This document shows positions 25,095 through 32,407 of a stretch of 64,000 nucleotides of DNA, in pieces; position 1 is the stretch's first letter, and each line of letters begins with the position of its first letter. A model generated the notes under the pieces. The model ran no database searches, was not told where the DNA came from, and saw only the letters and a program-made list of their open reading frames with translations. The position numbers were made by a program, and so were the translations under genes. Source of the stretch: Demequina gelatinilytica (GTDB lineage: Bacteria; Actinomycetota; Actinomycetes; Actinomycetales; Demequinaceae); NCBI RefSeq assembly GCF_000971115.1, contig NZ_BBLV01000006.1:1-64000 (forward strand). Reading direction: 5' to 3'.

Positions 25095-25521
25095 CGCAGG
25101 CGACGACTGCCTGGGCCTTCGCCAGGATCTTCTGGCCCTCGAACTCCACGAGGATGTCGATGCGCGCGAACCTCGCCTCGGTGTCCAGGACGCCGACCTT
25201 CGCGGTGAACGCGACGGTGGCCTCGCCCATCGCGGGGACCGGGATGGGCCGCGCGAACCGCGTCTGCAGATCGACGACGTTGCCGGGTCCGGCCCACTCC
25301 TCGACCACCGAGGCGGCGGTGCCCATCGTCAGCATGCCGTGCGCGATCACGCCGGGAAGCCCGACGGACTCGGCGAAGGCGTCGTTGTAGTGGATGGGGT
25401 TGAAGTCGCCCGAGGCGCCCGCGTAGCGCACCAGGGTGTCCCGGGTGAAGGTGACCTCGCGCGCGGCGACCACCTGGCCCACCTCGAGGCCCTCGAAGGT
25501 GGGGCCGTTCTCGGCGCTCAT
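25090..25521 (-). CDS. MaoC-like hydratase/dehydratase (HadB-like subunit)
   Basis: 143 residues, one hotdog domain. The hydratase-2 signature is complete: GDFNPIHYND followed by GLPGVIAHGMLTMG (about residues 38-67), with catalytic Asp and His. In mycobacteria the equivalent subunit pairs with a HadA-type partner to dehydrate 3-hydroxyacyl-ACP; here the partner gene overlaps by one base. Mycolic acids are not expected in this lineage, so a general fatty-acyl role is more likely. Confidence 0.9.
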   Translation of the reverse strand: MSAENGPTFEGLEVGQVVAAREVTFTRDTLVRYAGASGDFNPIHYNDAFAESVGLPGVIAHGMLTMGTAASVVEEWAGPGNVVDLQTRFARPIPVPAMGEATVAFTAKVGVLDTEARFARIDILVEFEGQKILAKAQAVVACA

Positions 25522-25967
25522 CAGGCCTCCTCGCGCACCGCGAGGGTGCTGATCACGGTCGACACGGGTGCGCCGTCCTCGTCGGTGAGCTCGGTGCGGG
25601 TGGTCACGGTGGAGATGCCGCCGCGCTGCTTGATGTCGTCGATGTGGACGGTCGCGGAGATCAGGTCGCCCGCGATGATGGGCCGGTGGTGCGTGAAGCG
25701 CTCGTCGGCGTGGACCACGCGCGAGAAGTCCACCCCGACCTCGGGATCGACCACCACGTGGAACTCGGCCTGCTGCGCGATGACCACCGCGAAGGTGGTG
25801 GGCGCGACGGCATCGGAGAAGCCCTCCGCCCGTGCGGCCTCCTCGCTGCGATGCGCGAACGAGTACGCGTCGACGGCGTCGGCGAACTCGCGGATCTTGA
25901 CGCGGGTGACCTCGTAGGGCTCATGGGGGCCGTACGCGCGGCCCACGGCTTCGGTGTTCACTGGCAC
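25521..25967 (-). CDS. FAS1-like/MaoC N-terminal dehydratase partner (HadA-like subunit)
   Basis: 148 residues, a hotdog fold of the non-catalytic or helper type, with FSRVVHADERFTHHRPIIAGDLISA as its conserved core. The GTG at 25967 has no Shine-Dalgarno, but a TAGGGT box ends six bases before it. It forms a heterodimer gene pair with the next gene. The order rpmG, HadA-like, HadB-like, murB is conserved in actinobacteria, here with other genes inserted. Confidence 0.87.
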   Translation of the reverse strand: MPVNTEAVGRAYGPHEPYEVTRVKIREFADAVDAYSFAHRSEEAARAEGFSDAVAPTTFAVVIAQQAEFHVVVDPEVGVDFSRVVHADERFTHHRPIIAGDLISATVHIDDIKQRGGISTVTTRTELTDEDGAPVSTVISTLAVREEA

Positions 25968-25973
25968 ATCGCC

Positions 25974-25979
25974 ACCCTA
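25974..25979 (-). promoter_or_regulatory. Leaderless promoter -10 of the MaoC pair
   Basis: Minus-strand TAGGGT ends six bases before the GTG at 25967, so transcription should begin at the start codon. Confidence 0.5.
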
Positions 25980-26005
25980 TCCAGGATGCCCGCGGCAGGC
26001 GCGCG

Positions 26006-27040
26006 TCACCCGCGCGAGTACTCGACCACCAGCCCGCGATGGTCGGTCCAGGGGACCTCGACCCCGTCGACGTGCGTCGCGACCAGCCCCGCGTCCCGCA
26101 CCAGCACGTGATCGATCGCGACGAGCGGCGAGTCGATCACGCTGCGCACGAGCCGCAGCCGCCACGAGAACATCCCGCGGGGGAAGGTCGGGATGAAGCC
26201 GGCACCCGCCTGCTCCACCGCATCCGCGTAGCCCAGCTCCTCGATCGCGCGGAACGCTCGATGGTCCCGTGTGGCGTTGAGGTCGCCCGCGACGACGACG
26301 GGCCCGTCCTGCGTCTCGAGCACCGTGTGGAGCACCTCGAGGTCGGACTCCCATTGGCCATGCTCGAGCGGGTTGGGAGACTCGGGGTGCGCCACGATCA
26401 CCGTGAGCGGACCCTCGGCGGTCTCGACCTGCGCGCGGACCAGGTGCGCGGCCATGCCGTCCAGGCTGGTGCCGTCGGACAGCGGCAGCCGGGACCACAG
26501 CCCGGTGCCGTGCTTCTCGTACTCGGGGAACGCGACGTGGTGCGGCAGCAGCAGGTCGAGCCCGGCATCGGCGAGGCGCTGCTCGGTCTCGGGCACCACT
26601 TCCGTGAGCGCGAGGACATCGAGGTCCTGCTCGCGCACCATCGCCACGATCGCGTCCGAGCTCGCCGCGCCGCTGCCGAGGCTCAGCGTCCCGATGCGCA
26701 GCACCGGCTCGCCCGTCGCGGTCTCGGCGACGTAGAGGGGGGCGATCCAGACGATCCCCAGCACCAGCACTGCGGCGGCGGCCGCCAGGAGGTTCCACGC
26801 GCGTGCGGCGGCCGCGAGCGCCACGGGGATCACCGCCGCGAGCGTGGCCCACGGGACCATCGACACGGCTACGGCGAGCGGCCCCGCCTCGAAACCCGTG
26901 AGCCGGGCGAGCACCGGGACGAGCACCACCACGAGCACCGTCCACGCGACGGCACGCGCCGCGAAGGCGAGCACCCGCACGGCGGCCTCACGGGGCGACG
27001 ATGCGCCCTCGGCCCGCGTGCCCTCCCCCGGCTCCCCCAT
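26006..27040 (-). CDS. Membrane-bound endonuclease/exonuclease/phosphatase-family protein
   Basis: 344 residues from the ATG at 27040; an in-frame GTG at 27064 is an alternative. Three hydrophobic helices (about residues 22-105) are followed by an extracytoplasmic EEP domain. Visible catalytic segments are LALTEVVPET (metal-binding Glu), IVAHPESPNP, VVAGDLNATRD and the terminal DHRGLVVEY (His-Asp pair). EEP enzymes cleave phosphodiester bonds in nucleic acids or phospholipids; the outward-facing domain suggests extracellular DNA/RNA or lipid substrates. It lies between rpmG and the MaoC pair. Confidence 0.88.
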   Translation of the reverse strand: MGEPGEGTRAEGASSPREAAVRVLAFAARAVAWTVLVVVLVPVLARLTGFEAGPLAVAVSMVPWATLAAVIPVALAAAARAWNLLAAAAAVLVLGIVWIAPLYVAETATGEPVLRIGTLSLGSGAASSDAIVAMVREQDLDVLALTEVVPETEQRLADAGLDLLLPHHVAFPEYEKHGTGLWSRLPLSDGTSLDGMAAHLVRAQVETAEGPLTVIVAHPESPNPLEHGQWESDLEVLHTVLETQDGPVVVAGDLNATRDHRAFRAIEELGYADAVEQAGAGFIPTFPRGMFSWRLRLVRSVIDSPLVAIDHVLVRDAGLVATHVDGVEVPWTDHRGLVVEYSRG

Positions 27041-27046
27041 CGCGCC

Positions 27047-27052
27047 AGTCTC
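27047..27052 (-). promoter_or_regulatory. Leaderless promoter -10 of the EEP-family gene
   Basis: Minus-strand GAGACT ends six bases before the ATG at 27040. The same hexamer at the same distance precedes the DHFR-like gene at 40236. Confidence 0.4.
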
Positions 27053-27099
27053 GCACGGGACCACCCCGCATCGTCCAGGGACGATCCTCCCTGGGAACG

Positions 27100-27138
27100 C
27101 CGCAGGCCCGCCGCCCCTGAGGGGCGACGGGCCTGCGG
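27100..27138. terminator. Terminator downstream of rpmG
   Basis: CCGCAGGCCCG...CGGGCCTGCGG with an inner CGCCCC/GGGGCG stem and a TGA loop; a single unpaired base breaks each side. It lies 13 bp after the rpmG stop on the minus strand. Confidence 0.85.
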
Positions 27139-27151
27139 TCGAAGCTGCTGC

Positions 27152-27316
27152 TTAGCGCGTCTCGCGGTGCGCGGTGTGCTTGCCGCACTTCCGGCAGAAC
27201 TTGGAGAGCTCCACACGGTCAGGGTTGTTGCGGCGGTTCTTGCGCGTGATGTAGTTGCGGTCCTTGCACTCGGTGCACGCGAGCGTGATCTTCGGACGAA
27301 CGTCGTTCTTGGCCAT
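27152..27316 (-). CDS. rpmG: Large-subunit ribosomal protein bL33
   Basis: 54 residues, complete. Two zinc-binding CxxC pairs (CTEC and CRKC) mark the zinc-containing form. The core [20 protein letters not shown] is standard. The ATG at 27316 follows a purine-rich GGGAGAGAACC site. It lies downstream of tRNA-Met and tRNA-Thr, an arrangement also known from mycobacteria. Confidence 0.98.
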   Translation of the reverse strand: MAKNDVRPKITLACTECKDRNYITRKNRRNNPDRVELSKFCRKCGKHTAHRETR

Positions 27317-27383
27317 GGTTCTCTCCCAGCCTTGTAGGGACGCGCCTTGCGAAGGCGCATGATCAGGCTGCTGCCTGAATCCG

Positions 27384-27457
27384 TAGCGAGGGCGGGGCTC
27401 GAACCCGCGACCTCACGATTATGAGTCGTGCGCTCTAACCAGCTGAGCTACCCCGCC
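27384..27457 (-). tRNA. tRNA-Met (CAT), elongator type
   Basis: 74 nt. The anticodon loop is CTCATAA, flanked by the CACGA/TCGTG stem; the D-arm (TAGCTCAG) and T-arm (GCGGGTTCGAGCCCCGC) are normal. The acceptor stem GGCGGGG/CCTCGCT contains two G-U pairs. No CCA is encoded. The initiator hallmarks are absent, so this is an elongator tRNA. Confidence 0.95.
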
Positions 27458-27505
27458 GCGAGCCGCCAGATGGCGGCGATCCACCGTACATGACGATGGA
27501 CTTGG

Positions 27506-27578
27506 AGCCCCGACAGGGAATCGAACCCTGGACCTTTTCCTTACCATGGAAACGCTCTGCCGACTGAGCTATCGGGGC
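27506..27578 (-). tRNA. tRNA-Thr (GGT)
   Basis: 73 nt. Perfect acceptor stem GCCCCGA/TCGGGGC, anticodon loop ATGGTAA in a TTTCC/GGAAA stem, standard D- and T-arms. No encoded CCA. It lies 48 bp upstream of tRNA-Met on the same strand and is probably co-transcribed with it and rpmG. Confidence 0.96.
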
Positions 27579-27588
27579 CAGCCGGAAT

Positions 27589-27594
27589 AGGTTA
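27589..27594 (-). promoter_or_regulatory. Promoter -10 of the tRNA-Thr/tRNA-Met/rpmG unit
   Basis: Minus-strand TAACCT lies about ten bases before the tRNA-Thr 5' end. A T-rich -35 region (TTGTTT) is 16 bp farther upstream in an otherwise GC-rich context. Confidence 0.5.
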
Positions 27595-27659
27595 CACGCC
27601 ATCGGCCCCAAAACAAAAATCGGCGCCGAGACCCCCGGATCGGTGTCGGTGGGCGGCCC

Positions 27660-27665
27660 TAGAGT
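27660..27665 (+). promoter_or_regulatory. Leaderless promoter -10 of the YcaQ-like gene
   Basis: TAGAGT ends seven bases before the GTG at 27673; there is no Shine-Dalgarno. Confidence 0.45.
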
Positions 27666-27672
27666 GAGCCGC

Positions 27673-28944
27673 GTGACGGACTCCTTGAGCGCCGCGGAGG
27701 CGCGCCGCATCCACCTCGCGGCGCAGTCGCTCGCGCGGCGGCGGCCCGCAGGCAGGCCGGGCCCCGCTCGTTTCCGCGAGTACCTGGAGCGACAGGGCGT
27801 GCTGCAGCTCGACTCGGTCAACGTCCTCGCACGGGCGCATCACCTCCCGGTCTACTCCCGCTACGGCCCCTACGACCGTGACCGGCTGGACCGCTGGCTG
27901 TGGTCCGGCGAGCATGCGTTCGAGCACTGGGGCCACGAGGCCTCGGTGATGCCGCACGCCCTCCTGCCCGCGATGCACCACCGCATGACCGAGTACGCGT
28001 CGTGGCAGGGCCGGCACCGCGCGCGCCTCGAGAGCGAGCGCCCGGGCCTCATCGCGCAGGTGCGCGACGCCGTGGAGCGGAACGGCCCGCTCACCGCGTC
28101 GGCGCTCGAGCACCTCGCACCCCGGGAGGGGACCCGCGGCACGTGGTGGGACACGTCGCACGTCAAGGACGCTCTCGAGTACCTGTTCATCACGGGCGAG
28201 GTCGCCGCCTCGCGCGGCCCGCACTTCCGGCGGACCTACGACTCCCCGATGCGCGAGTGGGGGCTGCCGCGCGCCTCGGAAGGCGCGTGGGGTCTGACCG
28301 CCGCGGAGGCGCAGCAGGCGCTGTTCGACCACGGGCTCGCCGCGACGGGCATCGGCACGCCCGCCGACATCGCCGACCACTTCCGCCTCCCCCGCTCCGC
28401 GCGGGACGATGCCCACCGCAAGGGCGCCGCGGCCGGCGCCGCCGCGTGGGCAGGGTCCGCGGTCGAGCGCGGTCTCGCCACCTGGACCACCGTCGAGGGC
28501 TGGAAGGAGCCTGCGCTGCTCGCGACGGGCGCCGTGGACCCCGGCCGGGCCACCGCATCGGCCCTCCTGAGCCCGTTCGACCCGGTGTGCTGGTACCGGC
28601 CGCGCCTGCTGCGGATGTTCGGCGTCGACTACCGGATCGAGATCTACACCCCTGCCCCCAAGCGGGTGTTCGGCTACTACTGCCTGCTGTTCCTCCTCGG
28701 GGACCGCTTCGAGGCGCGCGTCGACCTCAAGGCGCTGCGGCGCGACGGCGTGCTGTCTGTCGAGGCGGCATGGCGGGAGCCTGGTCGCGCCCCCGGTTCG
28801 CGACGCCGCCCCGACGCCGAGGTGACCGCGGCCCTGGCATCCGAGCTGCGGACCCTGGCGGGATGGCTCGGCCTGGACCGCATCGTGGTCGGGCCGCGGG
28901 GCGACCTCGCCGCAGCGCTCGCCCCGGCGCTCGCCGCTGCCTGA
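27673..28944 (+). CDS. YcaQ/AlkZ-like winged-helix DNA glycosylase
   Basis: 423 residues from the GTG at 27673; an upstream GTG at 27643 is in frame but lies before the -10 box. The family's catalytic QxD motif is visible in LQLDSVNVLARAHHLP (about residues 42-57). Tandem winged-helix domains and the C-terminal region with SPFDPVCWYRPR are typical. YcaQ/AlkZ enzymes excise crosslinked or bulky alkylated bases; some relatives give self-resistance to DNA-alkylating natural products. No such biosynthetic genes are seen here, so a housekeeping repair role is most likely. Confidence 0.9.
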   Translation: MTDSLSAAEARRIHLAAQSLARRRPAGRPGPARFREYLERQGVLQLDSVNVLARAHHLPVYSRYGPYDRDRLDRWLWSGEHAFEHWGHEASVMPHALLPAMHHRMTEYASWQGRHRARLESERPGLIAQVRDAVERNGPLTASALEHLAPREGTRGTWWDTSHVKDALEYLFITGEVAASRGPHFRRTYDSPMREWGLPRASEGAWGLTAAEAQQALFDHGLAATGIGTPADIADHFRLPRSARDDAHRKGAAAGAAAWAGSAVERGLATWTTVEGWKEPALLATGAVDPGRATASALLSPFDPVCWYRPRLLRMFGVDYRIEIYTPAPKRVFGYYCLLFLLGDRFEARVDLKALRRDGVLSVEAAWREPGRAPGSRRRPDAEVTAALASELRTLAGWLGLDRIVVGPRGDLAAALAPALAAA

Positions 28945-28946
28945 AC

Positions 28947-28990
28947 CTTCCGGACGATCCGTGCGGAACCCCGCGGATCCCCTCCGGAAG
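28947..28990 (+). terminator. Nested hairpin after the YcaQ-like gene
   Basis: Outer stem CTTCCGG/CCGGAAG with an inner GATCCG/CGGATC stem, 3 bp after the stop codon. Confidence 0.6.
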
Positions 28991-29030
28991 CGAGTTGCCG
29001 CGCGCATCGTCGGCACGGAACCATGTCCGG

Positions 29031-30413
29031 ATGGACCCGGAACAGATGCAGCGCGCCGCCAAGGACCACCTGTGGATGCACTTCACCCAGCACTCCCGCT
29101 ACGACACGGAGGACGTGCCGATCATCGTCCGCGGTGAGGGCGCGTACATCTTCGATGCCGAGGGACGGCGGTACCTGGACGGCCTGGGCGGGCTGTTCGT
29201 CAACCAGCTGGGCCACGGCCGGGCCGACCTGGCGCAGGCGGCGGCGGACCAGGCGAAGGAGCTCGCCTTCCACCCCCTGTGGTCGTATGCGACGCCGCCC
29301 GCGATCGAGCTGGCCGCCAAGCTCGCGGCCCTCGCCCCGGGCGACCTCAACCGCGTGTTCTTCACCAGCGGCGGCGGCGACTCCGTCGAGTCCGCCTGGA
29401 AGCTCGCGAAGAACTACTTCAAGCTCGTGGGCAAGCCCCTCAAGCACAAGGTCATCAGCCGCAACGTCGCGTACCACGGCACCCCTCACGGCGCGCTGTC
29501 CATCACCGGGCTGCCGGGCCTCAAGCAGCAGTTCGAGCCGCTTGTGCCGTCGACCTTCCGCGTGCCCAACACCAACGTCTACCGCGCCGCGGAGATCACC
29601 CACGGCCTGCACGACAGCTCCGACCCGGAGGCCTTCGGCCGGTGGGCGGCGGACCAGATCGAGGTCGCCATCCTCAACGAGGGCGCGGACACGGTCGCCG
29701 CGGTGTTCCTCGAGCCCGTGCAGAACGCCGGCGGCTGCTTCCCGCCGCCGACCGGCTACTGGCAGCGCGTGCGCGAGATCTGCGACCGCTACGACGTGCT
29801 GCTCGTGTCCGACGAGACCATCTGCGCGTACGGACGCCTGGGCGAGATGTTCGGCGCCACGCGCTACGGCTACGTCCCCGACATCATCACGTCCGCGAAG
29901 GGCCTGACCTCGGGGTACGCCCCGATGGGCGCGATGATCGCCTCGGACCGGCTCATGGAGCCGTTCCTCGAGCAGGGCGAGATGTTCGCGCACGGCTACA
30001 CGTTCGGAGGCCATCCCGTCGCCGCCGCGGTGGCGCTGAGGAACCTGGAGATCTTCGAGACCGAGGGCGTGCTCAAGCACGTCCGCGAGAACGCACCGGC
30101 CTTCCGCGCGACGCTCGAGCGGCTGCTCGACCTGCCCATGGTGGGGGACGTCCGCGGCGACGGCTACTTCTACGGCATCGAGCTGGTCAAGGACCGCGCG
30201 ACCAAGGAGAGCCTCACGGCGGACGAGTGCGAGCGCGTGCTGCATGGCTTCCTGTCCAAGGAGCTCTACGCGGCGGGCCTGTACTGCCGCGCGGACGACC
30301 GCGGCGACCCGGTCATCCAGCTCTCGCCGCCGCTGACCATCGGCCAGGCGGAGTTCGACGAGATGGAGCGGATCCTGCGCGACGTGATCTCGCGGGCGTA
30401 CGCGCTGCTGTAG
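29031..30413 (+). CDS. Class III aminotransferase (omega-amino acid/putrescine-pyruvate type)
   Basis: 460 residues. I start it at the ATG at 29031, six bases after a weak -10-like AACCAT and without a Shine-Dalgarno; another ATG at 29023 is out of frame. PLP enzyme: SGGGDSVESAWKLAKNY, EPVQNAGGCFPPPTGYW, SDETICAYGRLG, and the Schiff-base Lys290 in ITSAKGLTSGYAPMGA. Closest in pattern to SpuC-like putrescine:pyruvate and beta-alanine:pyruvate aminotransferases. The Pot transporter genes lie convergent downstream and an amine oxidase follows, so polyamine or omega-amine breakdown is the likely role. Confidence 0.9.
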   Translation: MDPEQMQRAAKDHLWMHFTQHSRYDTEDVPIIVRGEGAYIFDAEGRRYLDGLGGLFVNQLGHGRADLAQAAADQAKELAFHPLWSYATPPAIELAAKLAALAPGDLNRVFFTSGGGDSVESAWKLAKNYFKLVGKPLKHKVISRNVAYHGTPHGALSITGLPGLKQQFEPLVPSTFRVPNTNVYRAAEITHGLHDSSDPEAFGRWAADQIEVAILNEGADTVAAVFLEPVQNAGGCFPPPTGYWQRVREICDRYDVLLVSDETICAYGRLGEMFGATRYGYVPDIITSAKGLTSGYAPMGAMIASDRLMEPFLEQGEMFAHGYTFGGHPVAAAVALRNLEIFETEGVLKHVRENAPAFRATLERLLDLPMVGDVRGDGYFYGIELVKDRATKESLTADECERVLHGFLSKELYAAGLYCRADDRGDPVIQLSPPLTIGQAEFDEMERILRDVISRAYALL

Positions 30414-30444
30414 TCGCGGCGCGCGCCCGGACCGCACCCCTGGC

Positions 30445-30583
30445 GGAAATGGTAGCCCTTGGTCGGTTCCGGGAGGTCGCGGCCGCGCAGTGGTAGGTGG
30501 TTGTCGGCGGTCCCGCCGCAGCGACAACCAGCGACCACTGCGCGGCGGGGATTCCCGAATCGCGACAGTGAGGCACCACTTCC
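30445..30583. repeat. 139-bp imperfect inverted repeat (two head-to-head copies of a ~65-bp element)
   Basis: The ends read GGAAATGGT and ACCACTTCC. Toward the centre the arms share GCGCAGTGGT/ACCACTGCGC and TGGTTGTCG/CGACAACCA around a GCGG-CCGC middle. The outer ~40 bp pair only partly. The arrangement resembles palindromic extragenic elements mobilised in pairs. Confidence 0.7.
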
Positions 30584-30588
30584 GGGCC

Positions 30589-30657
30589 GGGCGGGTCCGG
30601 GTCGCCGGGCGGGTCGGGGTCGCCGGGCGGGTCGGGGTCGCCGGGCGGGTCCGGGCT
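30589..30657. repeat. 18-bp tandem repeat, about 3.8 copies, G-quadruplex-prone
   Basis: Units at 30589-30606, 30607-30624, 30625-30642 and a partial one at 30643-30657, consensus GGGCGGGTCGGGGTCGCC. The plus strand has many closely spaced G-runs. Confidence 0.85.
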
Positions 30658-30673
30658 GGTGGGCGGCGACGCG

Positions 30674-30710
30674 AGAAGGGGCCCCGATCCGGCGGATCGG
30701 GGCCCCTTCT
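30674..30710. terminator. Perfect 17-bp bidirectional terminator
   Basis: Seventeen uninterrupted base pairs (30674-30690 with 30694-30710) around a GGC loop. The stem begins with AGAAGG and ends with CCTTCT. It lies 12 bp after the potC stop and serves the convergent aminotransferase too. Confidence 0.9.
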
Positions 30711-30721
30711 GCGTGTCCGTG

Positions 30722-31546
30722 TCAGAAGGCCGAGGCCTTGCCCTTCGCGCGGCGACGGTTGAGGACCTCGCCGCCGATCACGATGCCGAGCGCGAGCAGG
30801 AACATCAGCGTGCCGATGACGTTGACCTGCATCGGGACACCGCGCTGCGCGGCACCCCACACGAACATCGGGAACGTCACCGTGGTGCCCGAGTTGAGGT
30901 TCGTGATGATGAAGTCGTCGAAGGACAGCGAGAACGCCAGCAGCGCCGCCGAGAGGATTCCCGGGAAGACCAGCGGGAAGGTGATCCGCCAGAACGTCTG
31001 CCACTCGTTCGCGTAGAGGTCGGAGGCCGCCTTCTCGAGGTTCGAGTCGAGGCCCGCGAGGCGCGACCTGACCGTCACCACGACGAACGAGATGCAGAAC
31101 ATGATGTGCGCGATCAGCACGGTCCAGAAGCCGAGCTGCCCGCCGAAGCCCGCCGCGACGAACAGCGCGAGGAGCGACGATCCCATGACGATCTCCGGGG
31201 TCGCCATCGGCAGGAACAGCACCAGGTTCATGGTGGAGCGGCCCTCGAAGCGGTGACGCACGAGCGCGAACGCGGCGAGCGTCCCGATGATCGTGGCGGC
31301 GAGCGTCGCCAACAGGCCGATGCTGATGCTCACGCGGAGCGACTCGCACATGCCCTGCGGGTCGCAGGGGTTCAGCCAGTTGTCCCACGTGAAGGACTGG
31401 AACTGGTAGAGGTTGCGCGACTCCGACGAGTCGTTGAACGACATCAGGGCGACGATGAAGTTCGGGATGTACATGTACAGCAGCACCAGGATGCCCAGCG
31501 TGAGCATGAGGTGCTTGCCGATCCAGTTGCCGACGCGGGTGATCAC
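30722..31546 (-). CDS. potC: Polyamine ABC transporter permease PotC
   Basis: 274 residues, six helices. The GTG at 31546 overlaps the potB stop (GTGA) and GGAGGAG lies upstream. The binding-protein-dependent permease (EAA) loop reads EKAASDLYANEWQTFWRITFP. It is the last gene of potD-potA-potB-potC and forms the channel with PotB for spermidine/putrescine uptake. The order with the binding protein first is reversed relative to E. coli. Confidence 0.93.
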   Translation of the reverse strand: MITRVGNWIGKHLMLTLGILVLLYMYIPNFIVALMSFNDSSESRNLYQFQSFTWDNWLNPCDPQGMCESLRVSISIGLLATLAATIIGTLAAFALVRHRFEGRSTMNLVLFLPMATPEIVMGSSLLALFVAAGFGGQLGFWTVLIAHIMFCISFVVVTVRSRLAGLDSNLEKAASDLYANEWQTFWRITFPLVFPGILSAALLAFSLSFDDFIITNLNSGTTVTFPMFVWGAAQRGVPMQVNVIGTLMFLLALGIVIGGEVLNRRRAKGKASAF

Positions 31547-32406
31547 AGCAGCTCCTCCGTTCCTGCGCGGCGCACATAGAAGAGCACCATGCCGACGATG
31601 AGCACCATGAGGATCACCGACAGCGCCGAGGCGTGCGGGTAGTCGCCCGCGGTGGTGAACAGCTGCTGGATCTTGTTGCCGACCATCTGCGTGTTGGGGC
31701 TGCCCAGCAGCGAGGCGTTGATGTAGTCGCCCGTCGCGGGGATGAACGTCAGCAGCGTGCCGCCCACCACGCCCGGCAGCGACAGGGGCCACACGACCTT
31801 GGTGAAGCGCTGGAAGGGGCTTGCATACAGGTCCGCCGCGGCCTCGTTGAGCTTCGGATCGATCTTCTCGAGGCTGGTGTACAGCGGCAGGATGGTGAAG
31901 GGCAGGAAGTTGTACGTGAGCCCCATGATCACCGCGAACGGCGTCGCCAGGAGCCTCCCGTCCTCGCCCAGGATGTGAAGCGTCTGGAGCGTGTTCACGA
32001 TGAAACCGTTGTCCGCGAGGATGAGCTTCCAGGACAGCGTGCGCACCAGGAACGACGTGAAGAACGGTGCGATGACCAGCACCAGCATCACGGTCTTCCA
32101 GCGACCCGCCTTGAAGGCGATGGCGTACGCCAGGACGTAGCCGAGGACCAGGCACATGAGCGTCGCGATGCCCGCGTACAGCAGCGAGCGCATCATGTAC
32201 GGCCAGTAGTCTCCGAGCGCCTCGATGTAGTTCTGGACGCGCCACGTGAGCGTGTACCCCGTGATCGGCGTGCCCGACGGGTCGGACAGCGACGTGGTGA
32301 GCAGCGACAGCATCGGGAACAGGAAGAAGACCGCGAGCCAGATCGCGGCCGGCCCGATGAGGAGATAGGCGGTGTTCCTGCCGAACACCCGCTGAAGGGC
32401 CTCCAC
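31543..32406 (-). CDS. potB: Polyamine ABC transporter permease PotB
   Basis: 287 residues, six helices, GTG start one base after the potA stop. The EAA loop (NEAAADLYASPFQRFTKVVWP) contacts the PotA ATPase. The N-terminal segment LIGPAAIWLAVFFLFPM is typical of the family. It overlaps potC by 4 bp. Confidence 0.93.
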   Translation of the reverse strand: MEALQRVFGRNTAYLLIGPAAIWLAVFFLFPMLSLLTTSLSDPSGTPITGYTLTWRVQNYIEALGDYWPYMMRSLLYAGIATLMCLVLGYVLAYAIAFKAGRWKTVMLVLVIAPFFTSFLVRTLSWKLILADNGFIVNTLQTLHILGEDGRLLATPFAVIMGLTYNFLPFTILPLYTSLEKIDPKLNEAAADLYASPFQRFTKVVWPLSLPGVVGGTLLTFIPATGDYINASLLGSPNTQMVGNKIQQLFTTAGDYPHASALSVILMVLIVGMVLFYVRRAGTEELL

Positions 32407-32407
32407 G

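Larger units (their letters stand above)
30414..30721. other. 308-bp gene-free region with repeats and a terminator
   Basis: Between the aminotransferase and potC stop codons. It holds a 139-bp imperfect inverted repeat, then an 18-bp tandem repeat, then a perfect 17-bp terminator stem. I see no credible coding sequence in it. Confidence 0.8.

Noticed and set aside
27061..27085. Inverted repeat ATCGTCC-AG-GGACGAT as a specific operator upstream of the EEP-family gene
   Set aside because: Its halves are the nonamer that is common all over the window, so this may be a chance head-to-head pair; no promoter geometry supports it.
30589..30657. Possible CRISPR array
   Set aside because: The 18-bp units are directly adjacent with no spacers and no cas genes are present.
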